NCBI RefSeq assembly: GCF_007197735.1
Contig: NZ_CP041637.1
Coordinates: 1,488,001-1,552,000 of the forward strand
Source of the DNA: Formosa sediminum
GTDB taxonomy: Bacteria > Bacteroidota > Bacteroidia > Flavobacteriales > Flavobacteriaceae
DNA length: 64,000 bases
Direction: 5' to 3'
Shown here: positions 34,300-42,998 of the stretch, one piece after another
Position numbering within the stretch: the first letter of the stretch is position 1
Layout: every line of letters begins with the position of its first letter
The notes under the pieces: model-generated
What the model was told of the DNA's origin: nothing
Databases searched by the model: none
The model's input: the letters and a program-made list of their open reading frames with translations, nothing else
Position numbers and translations under genes: made by a program

Positions 34300-35367
34300 A
34301 TGAGACTTAAAACTTCGCAATTTATTTTTGCAAGGGAGTATAGAGGATTAAGTCAAACAGATGTGTCTAAAAAAATTAAAGGTTTATCTCAGTCGAATTT
34401 ATCGAAATTCGAGAAAGGATTTGATGTCCTTTCAGAATCTGTAATAGAGAGCCTAATAGCTTTATTGAATTTTCCTAAGAATTTTTTTTACAAGGAAATC
34501 AATATAGACATTGAAATAGCACATTACAGGAAAAAGTCGGGGTTATCAAAACAAATCAAAACAGCATTAGAGTCAAATAACAAATTTTTAGGCCATTTAG
34601 TAGATAAATTAAATGAGGCTGTTGATTATCCTGAATTTTCTTTAAGACCATTAGATCCTGAAGAATATTCTCCTGAAGATATCGCAAAACATACCAGATC
34701 TCTTTTAGGTTTAAATAAAAAAGAACCGGTTGTCGATATTTTTAATAAGATCGAAAAAAGTGGAATAGTAGTAATAGAGTTTGATGATGTTACAGAAAAA
34801 TTTGATGGTGTTTCTTTTTTGTCGGGGAACGGAACTCCAGTTATAATAATAAATAAGAATTTTTCTAACGACAGAAAACGATTCACTTTAGCACATGAGC
34901 TTGGGCATATATTGATGCATATTACTGGAGGATTTCCAGTTCCTATGCACCGTACAGAAAAGCAAAAAGAGGATGAAGCTAATAGATTTGCATCTGAGTT
35001 TTTAATGCCGGAGTTAGGGATTAAGAATTCCTTAGTGAACTTAAAACTTTATGATCTAGCTACTCTTAAAAAATATTGGAGAACATCTAAGCAAGCAATT
35101 ATGCGCAGAGCAAAAGATTTAAATTGTATTACAGATAATACTTATAGATATTTAATGATAGAATTAAGTAGGCTAGGAGAGAGAAAGGTCGAAAAAACTT
35201 TAGTAGATATAGATTGTCCTGTAATTTTTGAACGGGCTTATAGATTGCACGTTGATGAACTTAAATATTCAATAGAAGATTTTTGTCAATGTTTTAGTTT
35301 GCCAGAAGACGCAATTAAAAAGTATTTGAATTTTGAAGATCGGTCTAAGCTTAGAGTTTTAGTGTAG
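34300..35367 (+). CDS. XRE-type DNA-binding and ImmA/IrrE metallopeptidase fusion
   Basis: The 355-residue protein joins an N-terminal helix-turn-helix of the XRE/Cro family (residues about 6-62, REYRGLSQTDVSKKIKGLSQ) to an ImmA/IrrE zinc peptidase domain with HELGH at 199-203 and a downstream KEDEANRFASEFLMP around 223-237. A C-terminal region of about 110 residues ends the protein. Such fusions act as antitoxins or as repressors that are removed by proteolysis, as in ImmA of mobile elements and IrrE of the deinococcal damage response. It follows an unrecognised gene by 58 bases in a region next to tRNA-Leu, so a toxin-antitoxin, defence or element-regulation role is likely. It is followed by a clear terminator. 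Confidence 0.9.
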   Translation: MRLKTSQFIFAREYRGLSQTDVSKKIKGLSQSNLSKFEKGFDVLSESVIESLIALLNFPKNFFYKEINIDIEIAHYRKKSGLSKQIKTALESNNKFLGHLVDKLNEAVDYPEFSLRPLDPEEYSPEDIAKHTRSLLGLNKKEPVVDIFNKIEKSGIVVIEFDDVTEKFDGVSFLSGNGTPVIIINKNFSNDRKRFTLAHELGHILMHITGGFPVPMHRTEKQKEDEANRFASEFLMPELGIKNSLVNLKLYDLATLKKYWRTSKQAIMRRAKDLNCITDNTYRYLMIELSRLGERKVEKTLVDIDCPVIFERAYRLHVDELKYSIEDFCQCFSLPEDAIKKYLNFEDRSKLRVLV

Positions 35368-35385
35368 TTAATCATTAAGAAGTTT

Positions 35386-35423
35386 AAAAAAGCACCAATA
35401 TTTAAGTGGTGCTTTTTTGTTTT
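35386..35423 (+). terminator. Terminator after the XRE/ImmA gene
   Basis: AAAAAAGCACC (35386-35396) pairs with GGTGCTTTTTT (35408-35418), followed by GTTTTG. Confidence 0.9.
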
Positions 35424-35903
35424 GTGTTTTATCATAGAAAAACCTTATTCTTTTTTTAATTTTAGATCTTATTCTTGATTTCAAGACGCATAGTATTGGT
35501 AAATTGTATTTTATAATTGTTTTAACTAAAGACTAGTATGTGTCAAAATCGTGTCAAAAAAATATAATATTAACTTTTTTCGTTTTATATGTTCCAGGAA
35601 TTACTCTAAAGTCATACAATAGTCTAGTAAATATAGGTTAGCTTAACACAAAAGTTACTGTAACGGTAGTACCGTTTATAAGAAGGGTTCTCTTTCTAAC
35701 TATGAGTTATTTTATGGTTAATTTTTAAAAGGTCATACTCTTATAATTTATAAAATATTAGTTTTATAAAACCATTTTTAAAATCTAATTATTAATTTTT
35801 TTATTTACTTTTAACATACACTGGGTTATAATTATATCGTAGCTTTTATGAAGTGATATGGCTAGAGCTCACAACTTTATACGTAATAACCAACCTAAAA
35901 CCA
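35424..35903. other. Intergenic region with a TGTCAAA repeat and a palindrome
   Basis: No gene is visible. GTGTCAAAATCGTGTCAAA (from 35540) is a 17-of-20 match to the sequence after the tRNA-Leu terminator. AACGGTA-G-TACCGTT (35662-35676) is a perfect 7-bp inverted repeat around a single base and looks like an operator. The rest is A+T-rich spacer. Confidence 0.5.
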
Positions 35904-36482
35904 ATGAAGGATTACAAAAAGCGCCTAGTAAAACCAAAAAATAAAATTGTAAGCGGGATGATGTATTTGTTACCCATATTTATTCTCTTTATTGTTATTG
36001 AAAAACTATGGTATAAAGTAAGTCATCTTGGAAAAATAGTTGTTCATAATTTGCATTTAGACGATTTTTTCGGAAAGTATTCTTTAACCATTACAACGGG
36101 TTTACTTTTACTATTCATTTTTTATGTGTTTGGTTATTTGGCAACCTTTCCAAAATTTAAGACATTTTATAATTGGTTTGAAGGTATGATGTTAGATGTT
36201 ATTCCAGGATACAGTAAGTATAAAACCGAATTAGAGAATAAAATAAGTCCGAAACCAGATAATAGATTATCTGTATTAGTACATACGCCAATGGGCAATA
36301 AGCCCGGCCTTTTAATTGATGAAAAAGCTAGTAGTTCGGTAGTGTTTTTTCCGAGTACTACAAATGCTTTAGAAGGCGAAGTTTTAGTCGTAGATAATAA
36401 AATGATACAGAAAATAGATTTAGATGCAAAATCTCTTCTTGGAATCATGAAAAAACAGGGAAAAGGTTTGCCAGTGGTTTAG
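35904..36482 (+). CDS. DUF502-like membrane protein
   Basis: I use the ATG at 35904 (192 residues). A GTG at 35853 would add 17 residues without a family match. The basic N-terminus precedes two membrane helices (about 18-32 and 58-75). The periplasmic or cytoplasmic remainder has the DUF502 hallmarks PMGNKPGLLIDE, VVFFPSTTNALEGEVLVVDN and a final LLGIMKKQGKGLP. A GMMLDVIPGYSKYK segment between helices also fits. Family members have no settled function. The gene appears monocistronic, 178 bases before the next one. Confidence 0.75.
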   Translation: MKDYKKRLVKPKNKIVSGMMYLLPIFILFIVIEKLWYKVSHLGKIVVHNLHLDDFFGKYSLTITTGLLLLFIFYVFGYLATFPKFKTFYNWFEGMMLDVIPGYSKYKTELENKISPKPDNRLSVLVHTPMGNKPGLLIDEKASSSVVFFPSTTNALEGEVLVVDNKMIQKIDLDAKSLLGIMKKQGKGLPVV

Positions 36483-36660
36483 GACATTTTCTTTGAAAAA
36501 AAATAGTGTTACTAAAGTAAATTAAGACACATTAAATAAAGAGACTATTAATACAGCAAGGTTAAAATCTGTTTTATAGTTTTTTATATATAAAGTCTAT
36601 TCTTTTTTTATTGAAGCACTATGCTATATCTTATAATTTAATCCTATGAATCAATTCACC

Positions 36661-37461
36661 ATGAAAAAAATTACTGTAACCATTTTTGTCTTCTTAGTGG
36701 CTTTTTTTAAGGCAGCTGCTCAAGATGAATCCAAAACCGAAACAAGCTCAAGTGCAGCTCAAGCCAATAATCCTTTAGCGAATATGACAGCTTTAAGTTT
36801 TCAGAACTATTTAATGCCCACATTAGCTGAAGCTCCAGGAGATGCTTTTATGAATACAACATGGGTTCGTTTTGCAAAGCCCATAGCAAAAGGTAAGTTA
36901 TTACTACGTGCGTCTATGCCATTCTCGACCATTGGATTACCAAATGAAACAGGCGTGGTAAACACGACTAGCGGATTAGGTGATTTTAATGCATTTTTAG
37001 CATATAATTTAGTATCAGACGCGACAACTACTGTTGGTATTGGGCCATCTGTTACTGCTCCAACTGCTTCCGATGATCTTTTAGGTACAGGAAAATGGCA
37101 AGGCGGATTCGCTTTTGTAGCATTCTTTTCTAAATCACCAGTGTTTCAATTTGGAGGATTAATAACTTGGCAAGCATCTTTTGCAGGAGATTCCGATAGA
37201 GATAACACAAATTTAGGAGCTATTCAGCCATTCTACTTTTGGCAACTTGGTAAGGGAACTTATTTAAGAGGTGCTCCAATTTGGGTGTTAGATTTTAAAA
37301 AAGAAGCTTACTCTGTGCCTCTTGCATTAGGTATTGGTAAAGTAGTAAAAGTAGGAGATACGGTATTTAATTTATATATAGAACCTCAATATTCTATTTA
37401 CGTAGAAGGTGTGCAGCCTGTCTTTCAATTATTATCTGGAATAAATTTACAGTTTATGTAA
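36661..37461 (+). CDS. Outer-membrane transporter-like beta-barrel protein
   Basis: The ATG at 36661 gives a standard signal peptide ending AAAQ; a second ATG five codons earlier is also possible. The mature protein (about 245 residues) is a series of amphipathic strands (TWVRFAKPIAKGKLLLRASMP, DFNAFLAYNLVSDATTTVGI, PVFQFGGLITWQ, TVFNLYIEPQYSIYV) ending FQLLSGINLQFM, the outer-membrane C-terminal aromatic pattern. This is the layout of the PF13557 phenol-degradation MetA-like barrel family, with its typical GIGPSVTAPTASDD strand. The transported substance is unknown. A low-complexity Ser/Ala/Gln stretch follows the signal peptide. Confidence 0.75.
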   Translation: MKKITVTIFVFLVAFFKAAAQDESKTETSSSAAQANNPLANMTALSFQNYLMPTLAEAPGDAFMNTTWVRFAKPIAKGKLLLRASMPFSTIGLPNETGVVNTTSGLGDFNAFLAYNLVSDATTTVGIGPSVTAPTASDDLLGTGKWQGGFAFVAFFSKSPVFQFGGLITWQASFAGDSDRDNTNLGAIQPFYFWQLGKGTYLRGAPIWVLDFKKEAYSVPLALGIGKVVKVGDTVFNLYIEPQYSIYVEGVQPVFQLLSGINLQFM

Positions 37462-37966
37462 ATATACTTTTTCTTAAATAATTAAAAGTTGAATTTTTGT
37501 ATAAATAAAAATATGATCTTTTATATTCCCTTATTCGTAGGTTGATTTAATCCCAGTTTCAATCTCATTTATATGCACTTTTCCTCTAAAGTATGTATGA
37601 GTATTTTCTTTTTTTTGAGTTATTTTAATTTTTTGATAAATGATAAGTTTCTTTTAAACTTAAATTACATTTTTTATCAGTTTCATCTATTTAATTAATT
37701 TTACTTTTTTAGCTTAAACTGAAATTGTTAGAATTACAATTAATTACGGTTAGTAATTAATGAACTGTGAATTTATTTAATACGAATTAGTAACTATATG
37801 ATGGTCATCATATGTAAATATATGTTTAGTAAGTGAAGTGTTTATTAGTATTTTAATGTACGCATGAGGGAAAAAGTAATTATTAAATCAAGATCTGTTT
37901 TAACTAAATGTGTTGAAAATATTTATTGTTTGCTATTTCTGTCCTTAATTTAAAGAAAAGAAAGTT
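37462..37966. other. Intergenic spacer between convergent genes
   Basis: These 505 very A+T-rich bases separate the barrel gene (+) and the nucleotidyltransferase gene (-). No gene or perfect terminator was seen. A perfect 8-bp inverted repeat, ATATGATG-GT-CATCATAT at 37796-37813, is the only ordered element noticed. Confidence 0.5.
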
Positions 37967-39031
37967 TTACAATTTAGATTTTATAAGAGCCTTGATTCTG
38001 GACCTATCATTTAAAATATCTCTTCTGTAATCTTTATTTTTAATAAAAAAATAAGTCCTATTAAAAAGTAATTTCAGTAAATCTAAATACGCATGTATTT
38101 TATAAAGCAAAAAGTTAAAGCTATTATATTTATTTTTTAAGTGATAAATAGAAGTGTTGTATTTAATTCTAAGTGTATTTGTAGGTTCAGGAATTTCACT
38201 AAAATATAAATGACCTAAATTAAAATTATTTGATATATGACGATTCTGTAGTACTTGTGTTAGTGTAATATCATTTATACGCGGTAATAACACTAAAGTA
38301 TCGTAACAGTTTTTGAGTCCAATATAGTTATAGTATGAACCAAGGTCGTTAATCTGAAAATTTAATACATTATGTGTTATTAAATGTTTTGGAGAAGGAA
38401 TGGGAAGATGTGTATGATTAACAAATTGTTTGTTATTTAATACATGTTCTGGTTTTAATATCGCTTGATCTTTGTCTAAGAGTTTAAAGTGTACTTCTAC
38501 AGCTCCAATATAATTTTTAGAAGCTAACCTTAATAAATGTTTGTCTTCAAAATATTTGGGGTTTATTGTCGGTGTTTTTGCGTAAGTATACCCTTTGTTT
38601 ATTAAAATTTGAAATGCTTTTTCAGATAGCTCTTTAGGAACTAAAACATCAATATCTCCAAGCATACGTTCTCCTAATAATTCGTAATAATTAGAGGCGA
38701 TCATTGCGGCTCCTTTTAGGAAAACATGTTCAATGTTATTAGCGTTGAACCACGAATTTATAAGTTTTACTTCCTCTAGTAAAAATTTGTTTCGCTCTTC
38801 ATTTAGATTGTAAATATATTTAAGATAATCGTGTAAATCTTGTGGTAGATACTTGAGGAGACCTTTAGACTTTAAACGAGCGTAAATGGTTGGAATAATG
38901 AGGTGTTCACTACCCATTTTTACAATATTCTCCCAGTTGTAGTTCTTAATGTCTGCTTTTAAAAAAGACGCGTCTGTTTTAAAACTTATAATATGGGATA
39001 TATGAGATAATGTAGTATGAGTGGTGTTCAT
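37967..39031 (-). CDS. Nucleotidyltransferase-fold protein of the PF14907 (NTP_transf_5) type
   Basis: The 354-residue soluble protein has the minimal nucleotidyltransferase signature of this family: VFLKGAAMI (103-111), then LGERMLGDIDVLVPKE (119-134) with the DxD Asp126/Asp128, followed by an EVHFKLL strand that should supply a third acidic residue. The N-terminal 100 residues are helical. In other bacteria this family accompanies HprK-like kinases in ribosomal-peptide clusters, where members add groups onto phosphorylated peptide. Here it is the last gene of a set with such a kinase, nine bases downstream of it on the minus strand. Activity here is inferred from context. Confidence 0.82.
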   Translation of the reverse strand: MNTTHTTLSHISHIISFKTDASFLKADIKNYNWENIVKMGSEHLIIPTIYARLKSKGLLKYLPQDLHDYLKYIYNLNEERNKFLLEEVKLINSWFNANNIEHVFLKGAAMIASNYYELLGERMLGDIDVLVPKELSEKAFQILINKGYTYAKTPTINPKYFEDKHLLRLASKNYIGAVEVHFKLLDKDQAILKPEHVLNNKQFVNHTHLPIPSPKHLITHNVLNFQINDLGSYYNYIGLKNCYDTLVLLPRINDITLTQVLQNRHISNNFNLGHLYFSEIPEPTNTLRIKYNTSIYHLKNKYNSFNFLLYKIHAYLDLLKLLFNRTYFFIKNKDYRRDILNDRSRIKALIKSKL

Positions 39032-39040
39032 AAACGATAC

Positions 39041-40171
39041 TTATTCGCCTATAAAGATAGTTGAAAATACCTCAAGAGCATCTTCATTTTTACTGTATGT
39101 TAGTTTAAGAAATTTAACTGTACTAATCCAATTTAGGAAAGCTGCTGCGTTCTCAGTTTGTGGAGAGATCCATGAGTCTGGTATTAATATTTCTAAAGCA
39201 GTTTTTGCATCTATTTTTTCTAAGAGTACTTTAGCTTCAGTTTGATAATTTATTAAAACTATGGTATTGCATGGCACATGTTTTTGATGGGGTATGGGTG
39301 TTGCTACATATTTTATACCTCCTTTATGAGCTCTTAAATAGCTCTCGGGTAAATTTTCAAAATTGGAAATAAAAGGTTTTAATGTAGAGAAGGCTCCTGG
39401 TTTTACAGATATGCCACCAGGGAAGTAATATGTATTAAAATCTGCCCGTAAAATAGGAGTTGTATCATCAGCAATTAAATCATAGCCGTTTTGAGTTAAG
39501 ACCGTAGTTAATGTGCTTTTCCCGCTACCAGAGGTGCCAATAAGCATAACTGAATTTTTGCCATTAGATACTGTTGAGGCATGAAAAAGCCCAATCCAAT
39601 CATGTTCTTTTTTATGGTGCAATCCACAAATTAATTCCATATTAAATTTGCCTTGAAGCTCGTGAAAATTGTATGAATCGCAAGACCTAATAAATTTATT
39701 ATTAGTAAAAAGACTAATAACATTGTCTTTTACTTGAATGTCAAACCAAAAATCAGGTTTATTTTCAGTTGTAGTTTCTAAATGGTGTATTTGTGGATGT
39801 ATAAAATTAATTAATTCTTCTGATTGATAATGAACATTAAAACTTGTTTTTCCTATAGCATATTGTTTAGAGTAAATCCTATTATTATAGTTTAACTTTA
39901 AAATCGGACCAGTTGTTTGTGTAATAAGCGTATTCCTATCATTAAGGAATTCTGTTATATCTAAATATATTGCTTTAGCATCTGCTTTAGTGAGATCAAA
40001 AGTGGCTTGATAAAGGGCTATGCATTCATCAGGATTATCAGACTCAATATAGGTTTCTATACAAAAGAATAATCCGTTATCGATTATTGTATATTGGTTT
40101 GATTTCTCAAACCATAATATCTTAAAATCGATAGCGGATTGTATATATTTAGGAGCTAAGTTAGCTTTCAC
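39041..40171 (-). CDS. HprK-like serine kinase, possibly with a PqqD-like N-terminal domain
   Basis: The 376-residue protein contains an HPr-kinase-like P-loop GTSGSGKST (212-220), preceded by HAST and followed by LIADDTTPI (232-240) and PGGISVKPGAF. This arrangement matches the HprK-related kinases of peptide-modification and exosortase clusters, not the HPr/LacI-fused HprK of sugar control. Residues 46-80 (CIALYQATFDLTKADAKAIY) look to me like a small PqqD-type domain, which would be a precursor-recognition element; this is uncertain. The start is GTG and overlaps the stop of the small peptide gene by one base (TAGTG), so translation is coupled. The substrate is probably that peptide, by inference. 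Confidence 0.8.
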   Translation of the reverse strand: MKANLAPKYIQSAIDFKILWFEKSNQYTIIDNGLFFCIETYIESDNPDECIALYQATFDLTKADAKAIYLDITEFLNDRNTLITQTTGPILKLNYNNRIYSKQYAIGKTSFNVHYQSEELINFIHPQIHHLETTTENKPDFWFDIQVKDNVISLFTNNKFIRSCDSYNFHELQGKFNMELICGLHHKKEHDWIGLFHASTVSNGKNSVMLIGTSGSGKSTLTTVLTQNGYDLIADDTTPILRADFNTYYFPGGISVKPGAFSTLKPFISNFENLPESYLRAHKGGIKYVATPIPHQKHVPCNTIVLINYQTEAKVLLEKIDAKTALEILIPDSWISPQTENAAAFLNWISTVKFLKLTYSKNEDALEVFSTIFIGE

Positions 40172-40446
40172 TAATTACTCTTAATATTGTTGTCTACTTG
40201 AGTTTTTCCTACTTGAGTATTGGTACTAGACGTACTAGGAGTGGTAGTTTCATCCAAAGTTTCATTTTCAGATGTCGTCGTTCTTCCAAAACCTCCCCCT
40301 CCAGGACCAATAGGTTCACTAGTTGTTTGTGCCTTTAGTGGATTTAATACAGCAAACGTACCAATTGCAGTAAAAGCTGCATATTTACCCATTTTTTTTA
40401 CGGCTTCCTTTCTAGTAATTTTTGTATGTTTTGTTTCTTCTTTCAT
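40171..40446 (-). CDS. Small leader-bearing peptide, candidate modified substrate
   Basis: This 91-residue product is not a family I can name. Residues 1-15 are charged (KEETKHTKITRKEAV), then a hydrophobic export-type stretch (YAAFTAIGTFAVLNPLKAQ) resembles a weak twin-arginine or Sec signal with RK rather than RR. The mature part starts TTSEPIGPGGGGFGR, continues as a Thr/Ser-rich tail (many TTT, STSST) and ends VDNNIKSN. Its stop overlaps the kinase start, and the large T9SS protein gene ends 26 bases upstream. Small size, leader-like N-terminus, Gly-rich and Ser/Thr-rich tail and tight coupling to a kinase and nucleotidyltransferase make it a good candidate for their substrate. No experiment or search backs this here. 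Confidence 0.6.
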   Translation of the reverse strand: MKEETKHTKITRKEAVKKMGKYAAFTAIGTFAVLNPLKAQTTSEPIGPGGGGFGRTTTSENETLDETTTPSTSSTNTQVGKTQVDNNIKSN

Positions 40447-40472
40447 AATTAATAGGTTTTTCTGAAATTATA

Positions 40473-42701
40473 TTATTTTAAAATAACACGCTTAGAGATT
40501 TTGTTTCCGTTGTTGTCTATTCTTATTATATAAATACCACTGCTTAAATTTACTGTGTCAATAGTATATTCGCTAACTGTTTGATTTATAGTTGAATAAT
40601 GTATTTGTCTCCCTTGAACATCAAATACACTTAAATGAGTATTTTTATTTAATTGACCTTTTAGCTTAATAGAGTGTTCGCCTGAATAAATCTGTAATTG
40701 GTTTTCTTGAATGTTGTCTTCTATTCCTAGTGACTTTTCATTTGATATATGTAAAACAAAACGTCCTACTCCATTTAAACTTTCGTTTGTGACAAATGTG
40801 TAAGGTGAATCATTTAACAATATCCACTCATCAGTTATAGTATCCTCTAAGTATACTTTGGTTGTGGAATCTAAATTAGTTTCTTTAATACTAATTGATA
40901 TTTTCTTTCCTTCAGGTGCTATTACCCCCAATTGAACTGATACTTCTCCTTCAGATACTTCATCTTGATTTAATGTTTGTATTGCTAATCTATAATTTGT
41001 ATTACCTTCAACTAACTGTGTGAACAATGTGTATCCACTTTCATTAAGTCCGTATATAGAACTATCATATCCTTTATCAAGGTTGTTTGTACCATTTTCG
41101 TTGAAATATAATTGGTTTGAGTGCTTCTCTTTATCGTCTGCATTCAATGCTATATCTAAAAAGTAGTTTGTTTCAGTTCGTCCTGCAATAAAATCATCTT
41201 CATTGTTAAGTCTCATCCAACTACTACGAAATTCTAATTTTCCTAAATTTGCAATATTTTCATTAACAGCTACATAAAAGCCTTGACCTGGAGCTATGTT
41301 TACGGCATTGTTATTATTATAAATGGTCCAATCTGTACCATTGTAAGCATAAACAGCTACTTTGTCTTCCTGAAATAAATCTTGATTAACATTAAGGAAA
41401 GGTGTCATGGTTATGAAGGATGGATATGGATTTCCAACTAAATTCCATTGAGAAGCTAGGGTACTTATGTTAAAATATACATCTGTTTCTACATTTTCTG
41501 TAACTACATTACCTGTATAGGAAAGTAAATTACCACTAACTGTAGATGCTCTGTATCCTACTCCAGATTCTAATATTTCATTGCTGTCATTTATGGCGTG
41601 CCAGTTTGCGTATGAACCACCAACTCCAGCTGTTTTAACAAATGGACCGAATTTTTTTAAATTATTATCATTTTGACTATAGTATAAACTGTCATTATTT
41701 ATACCAGTGGAGCTTGCAAATTCACCAAATGTAATTCCTGAAAGTGGTGCAGAAACTAAATCATTAATACCATCCATCATCGTGAATCTTTCATAGGTAG
41801 CTAAACCTGTGGCTGTTCCATCTACACGAAGAGTACCGTAACTGTCAGATTTTGATGTGATTGTTAAGTTATTGTCTACTAGCAAATTACCGTAAACTCT
41901 GACTCTGCCATTATAATTTATTCTTACATTAGCTTCGCTAGATATGGTCAGGTTATTTACGTTAGTTCTACCTGTAAAAGTGTAAGAGCCATTAATAATT
42001 AAAACATTTTCAGCTGTTGTGCTGTTATCTGGTTCATTGCCATTTTTCCATCCGCCATAATTAATCTCGTCGTAAATTAAACCATCAAATTCTGATTTTA
42101 CTTCTCCTATTAATTCTACATTATCTATCGCTAGATAATTACTTGCAGATGTAGAGATCAATGTAATCTCCATATAAATCTCCTGTATGTCATCTGTCGA
42201 AGCACTTCCTCCAGAAGTAAGTAAGTCAATATTAAAGTTTTGAGGAGCGGAAACTACGCCTGAGGTTGTATTGGCTCCAACTAAAAATGTGTCAGTAATA
42301 TAGTCTAAATTGCCATTTTCATCAACTGTTACAATTGTTATTTCGGCAGATGTGTCGTTAGCGGTTGCTAAACTATATTGAAAATCAAAAGAAATTTCTA
42401 ATGAAGAAAAGTATTGGACATTAATATTTGAAAATTCTATAGTTTTTCTAGATTTACTAGATAAAGGAGCTGAATTATTAAATCCAAGAAATAAATCGTT
42501 TGGATCTGCATTTGAAATTGGACCTAAACTATTATAAGTGCCCCAACTAGTTGAAGAATTCGTATTATCTTCAACAAAATTAGTATCCCAATTAGAGTCA
42601 TTATTTCCATCAAAGTTCTGGCTTGCTACTGTAGCTGCTTGTCCCATACAAACTGATGAAATTGTTAGACATAGTAGGATTAAATAGTAAATTTTTTTCA
42701 T
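40473..42701 (-). CDS. Large T9SS-exported surface protein
   Basis: The 742-residue protein has a signal peptide (1-20, ending VCMG), a beta-rich N-terminal carbohydrate-binding-like region with many Asn and Ser, and a central region with repeated short strands (LTITSKSDSYGTLRVDG). A T9SS type A C-terminal domain covers about 670-742 (LSVFDVQGRQIHYST, YTIDTVNLSSGIYIIRI, ending SKRVILK). No catalytic motif was recognised. It is the first gene of a leftward set leading into the small peptide, HprK-like kinase and nucleotidyltransferase genes, with a 26-base gap to the peptide. It may carry or anchor the modified product, or simply be a surface adhesin. Confident for export, not for role. Confidence 0.82.
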   Translation of the reverse strand: MKKIYYLILLCLTISSVCMGQAATVASQNFDGNNDSNWDTNFVEDNTNSSTSWGTYNSLGPISNADPNDLFLGFNNSAPLSSKSRKTIEFSNINVQYFSSLEISFDFQYSLATANDTSAEITIVTVDENGNLDYITDTFLVGANTTSGVVSAPQNFNIDLLTSGGSASTDDIQEIYMEITLISTSASNYLAIDNVELIGEVKSEFDGLIYDEINYGGWKNGNEPDNSTTAENVLIINGSYTFTGRTNVNNLTISSEANVRINYNGRVRVYGNLLVDNNLTITSKSDSYGTLRVDGTATGLATYERFTMMDGINDLVSAPLSGITFGEFASSTGINNDSLYYSQNDNNLKKFGPFVKTAGVGGSYANWHAINDSNEILESGVGYRASTVSGNLLSYTGNVVTENVETDVYFNISTLASQWNLVGNPYPSFITMTPFLNVNQDLFQEDKVAVYAYNGTDWTIYNNNNAVNIAPGQGFYVAVNENIANLGKLEFRSSWMRLNNEDDFIAGRTETNYFLDIALNADDKEKHSNQLYFNENGTNNLDKGYDSSIYGLNESGYTLFTQLVEGNTNYRLAIQTLNQDEVSEGEVSVQLGVIAPEGKKISISIKETNLDSTTKVYLEDTITDEWILLNDSPYTFVTNESLNGVGRFVLHISNEKSLGIEDNIQENQLQIYSGEHSIKLKGQLNKNTHLSVFDVQGRQIHYSTINQTVSEYTIDTVNLSSGIYIIRIDNNGNKISKRVILK

Positions 42702-42779
42702 AGTATCATGTTTTTAGAGTGAAAGCAAAACCTACTTTTTTTTAAGTAAGTATTTAATTGTTTGATAATTTAGCAGTTG

Positions 42780-42806
42780 CAAATATAAATAAAAATATGT
42801 ACTCAA
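42780..42806 (-). promoter_or_regulatory. Possible promoter of the T9SS/peptide/kinase operon
   Basis: Read on the minus strand, TTG (42806-42804) and TATATTTG (42787-42780) are 16 bases apart. The spacing is slightly short for the Bacteroidota consensus, and the -7 element lies about 80 bases before the gene start at 42701. Alternative sites in this 297-base spacer cannot be ruled out. Confidence 0.4.
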
Positions 42807-42998
42807 TTTTACTATAGCATTAAACTTTGTATTTTTTGCTTAAAAGCATATAATCAAGATAAAATGAAATATTTATATTTATTAAGAGTGTGTTAACGAT
42901 ATTATAGGTAAGATGGTCTAATTGTTGTCTTTATTGTCAGATTATCAGCTTTTTATGTTTAAATTTAATTTGGTTATTATGAATTTAAATCGTTTATT

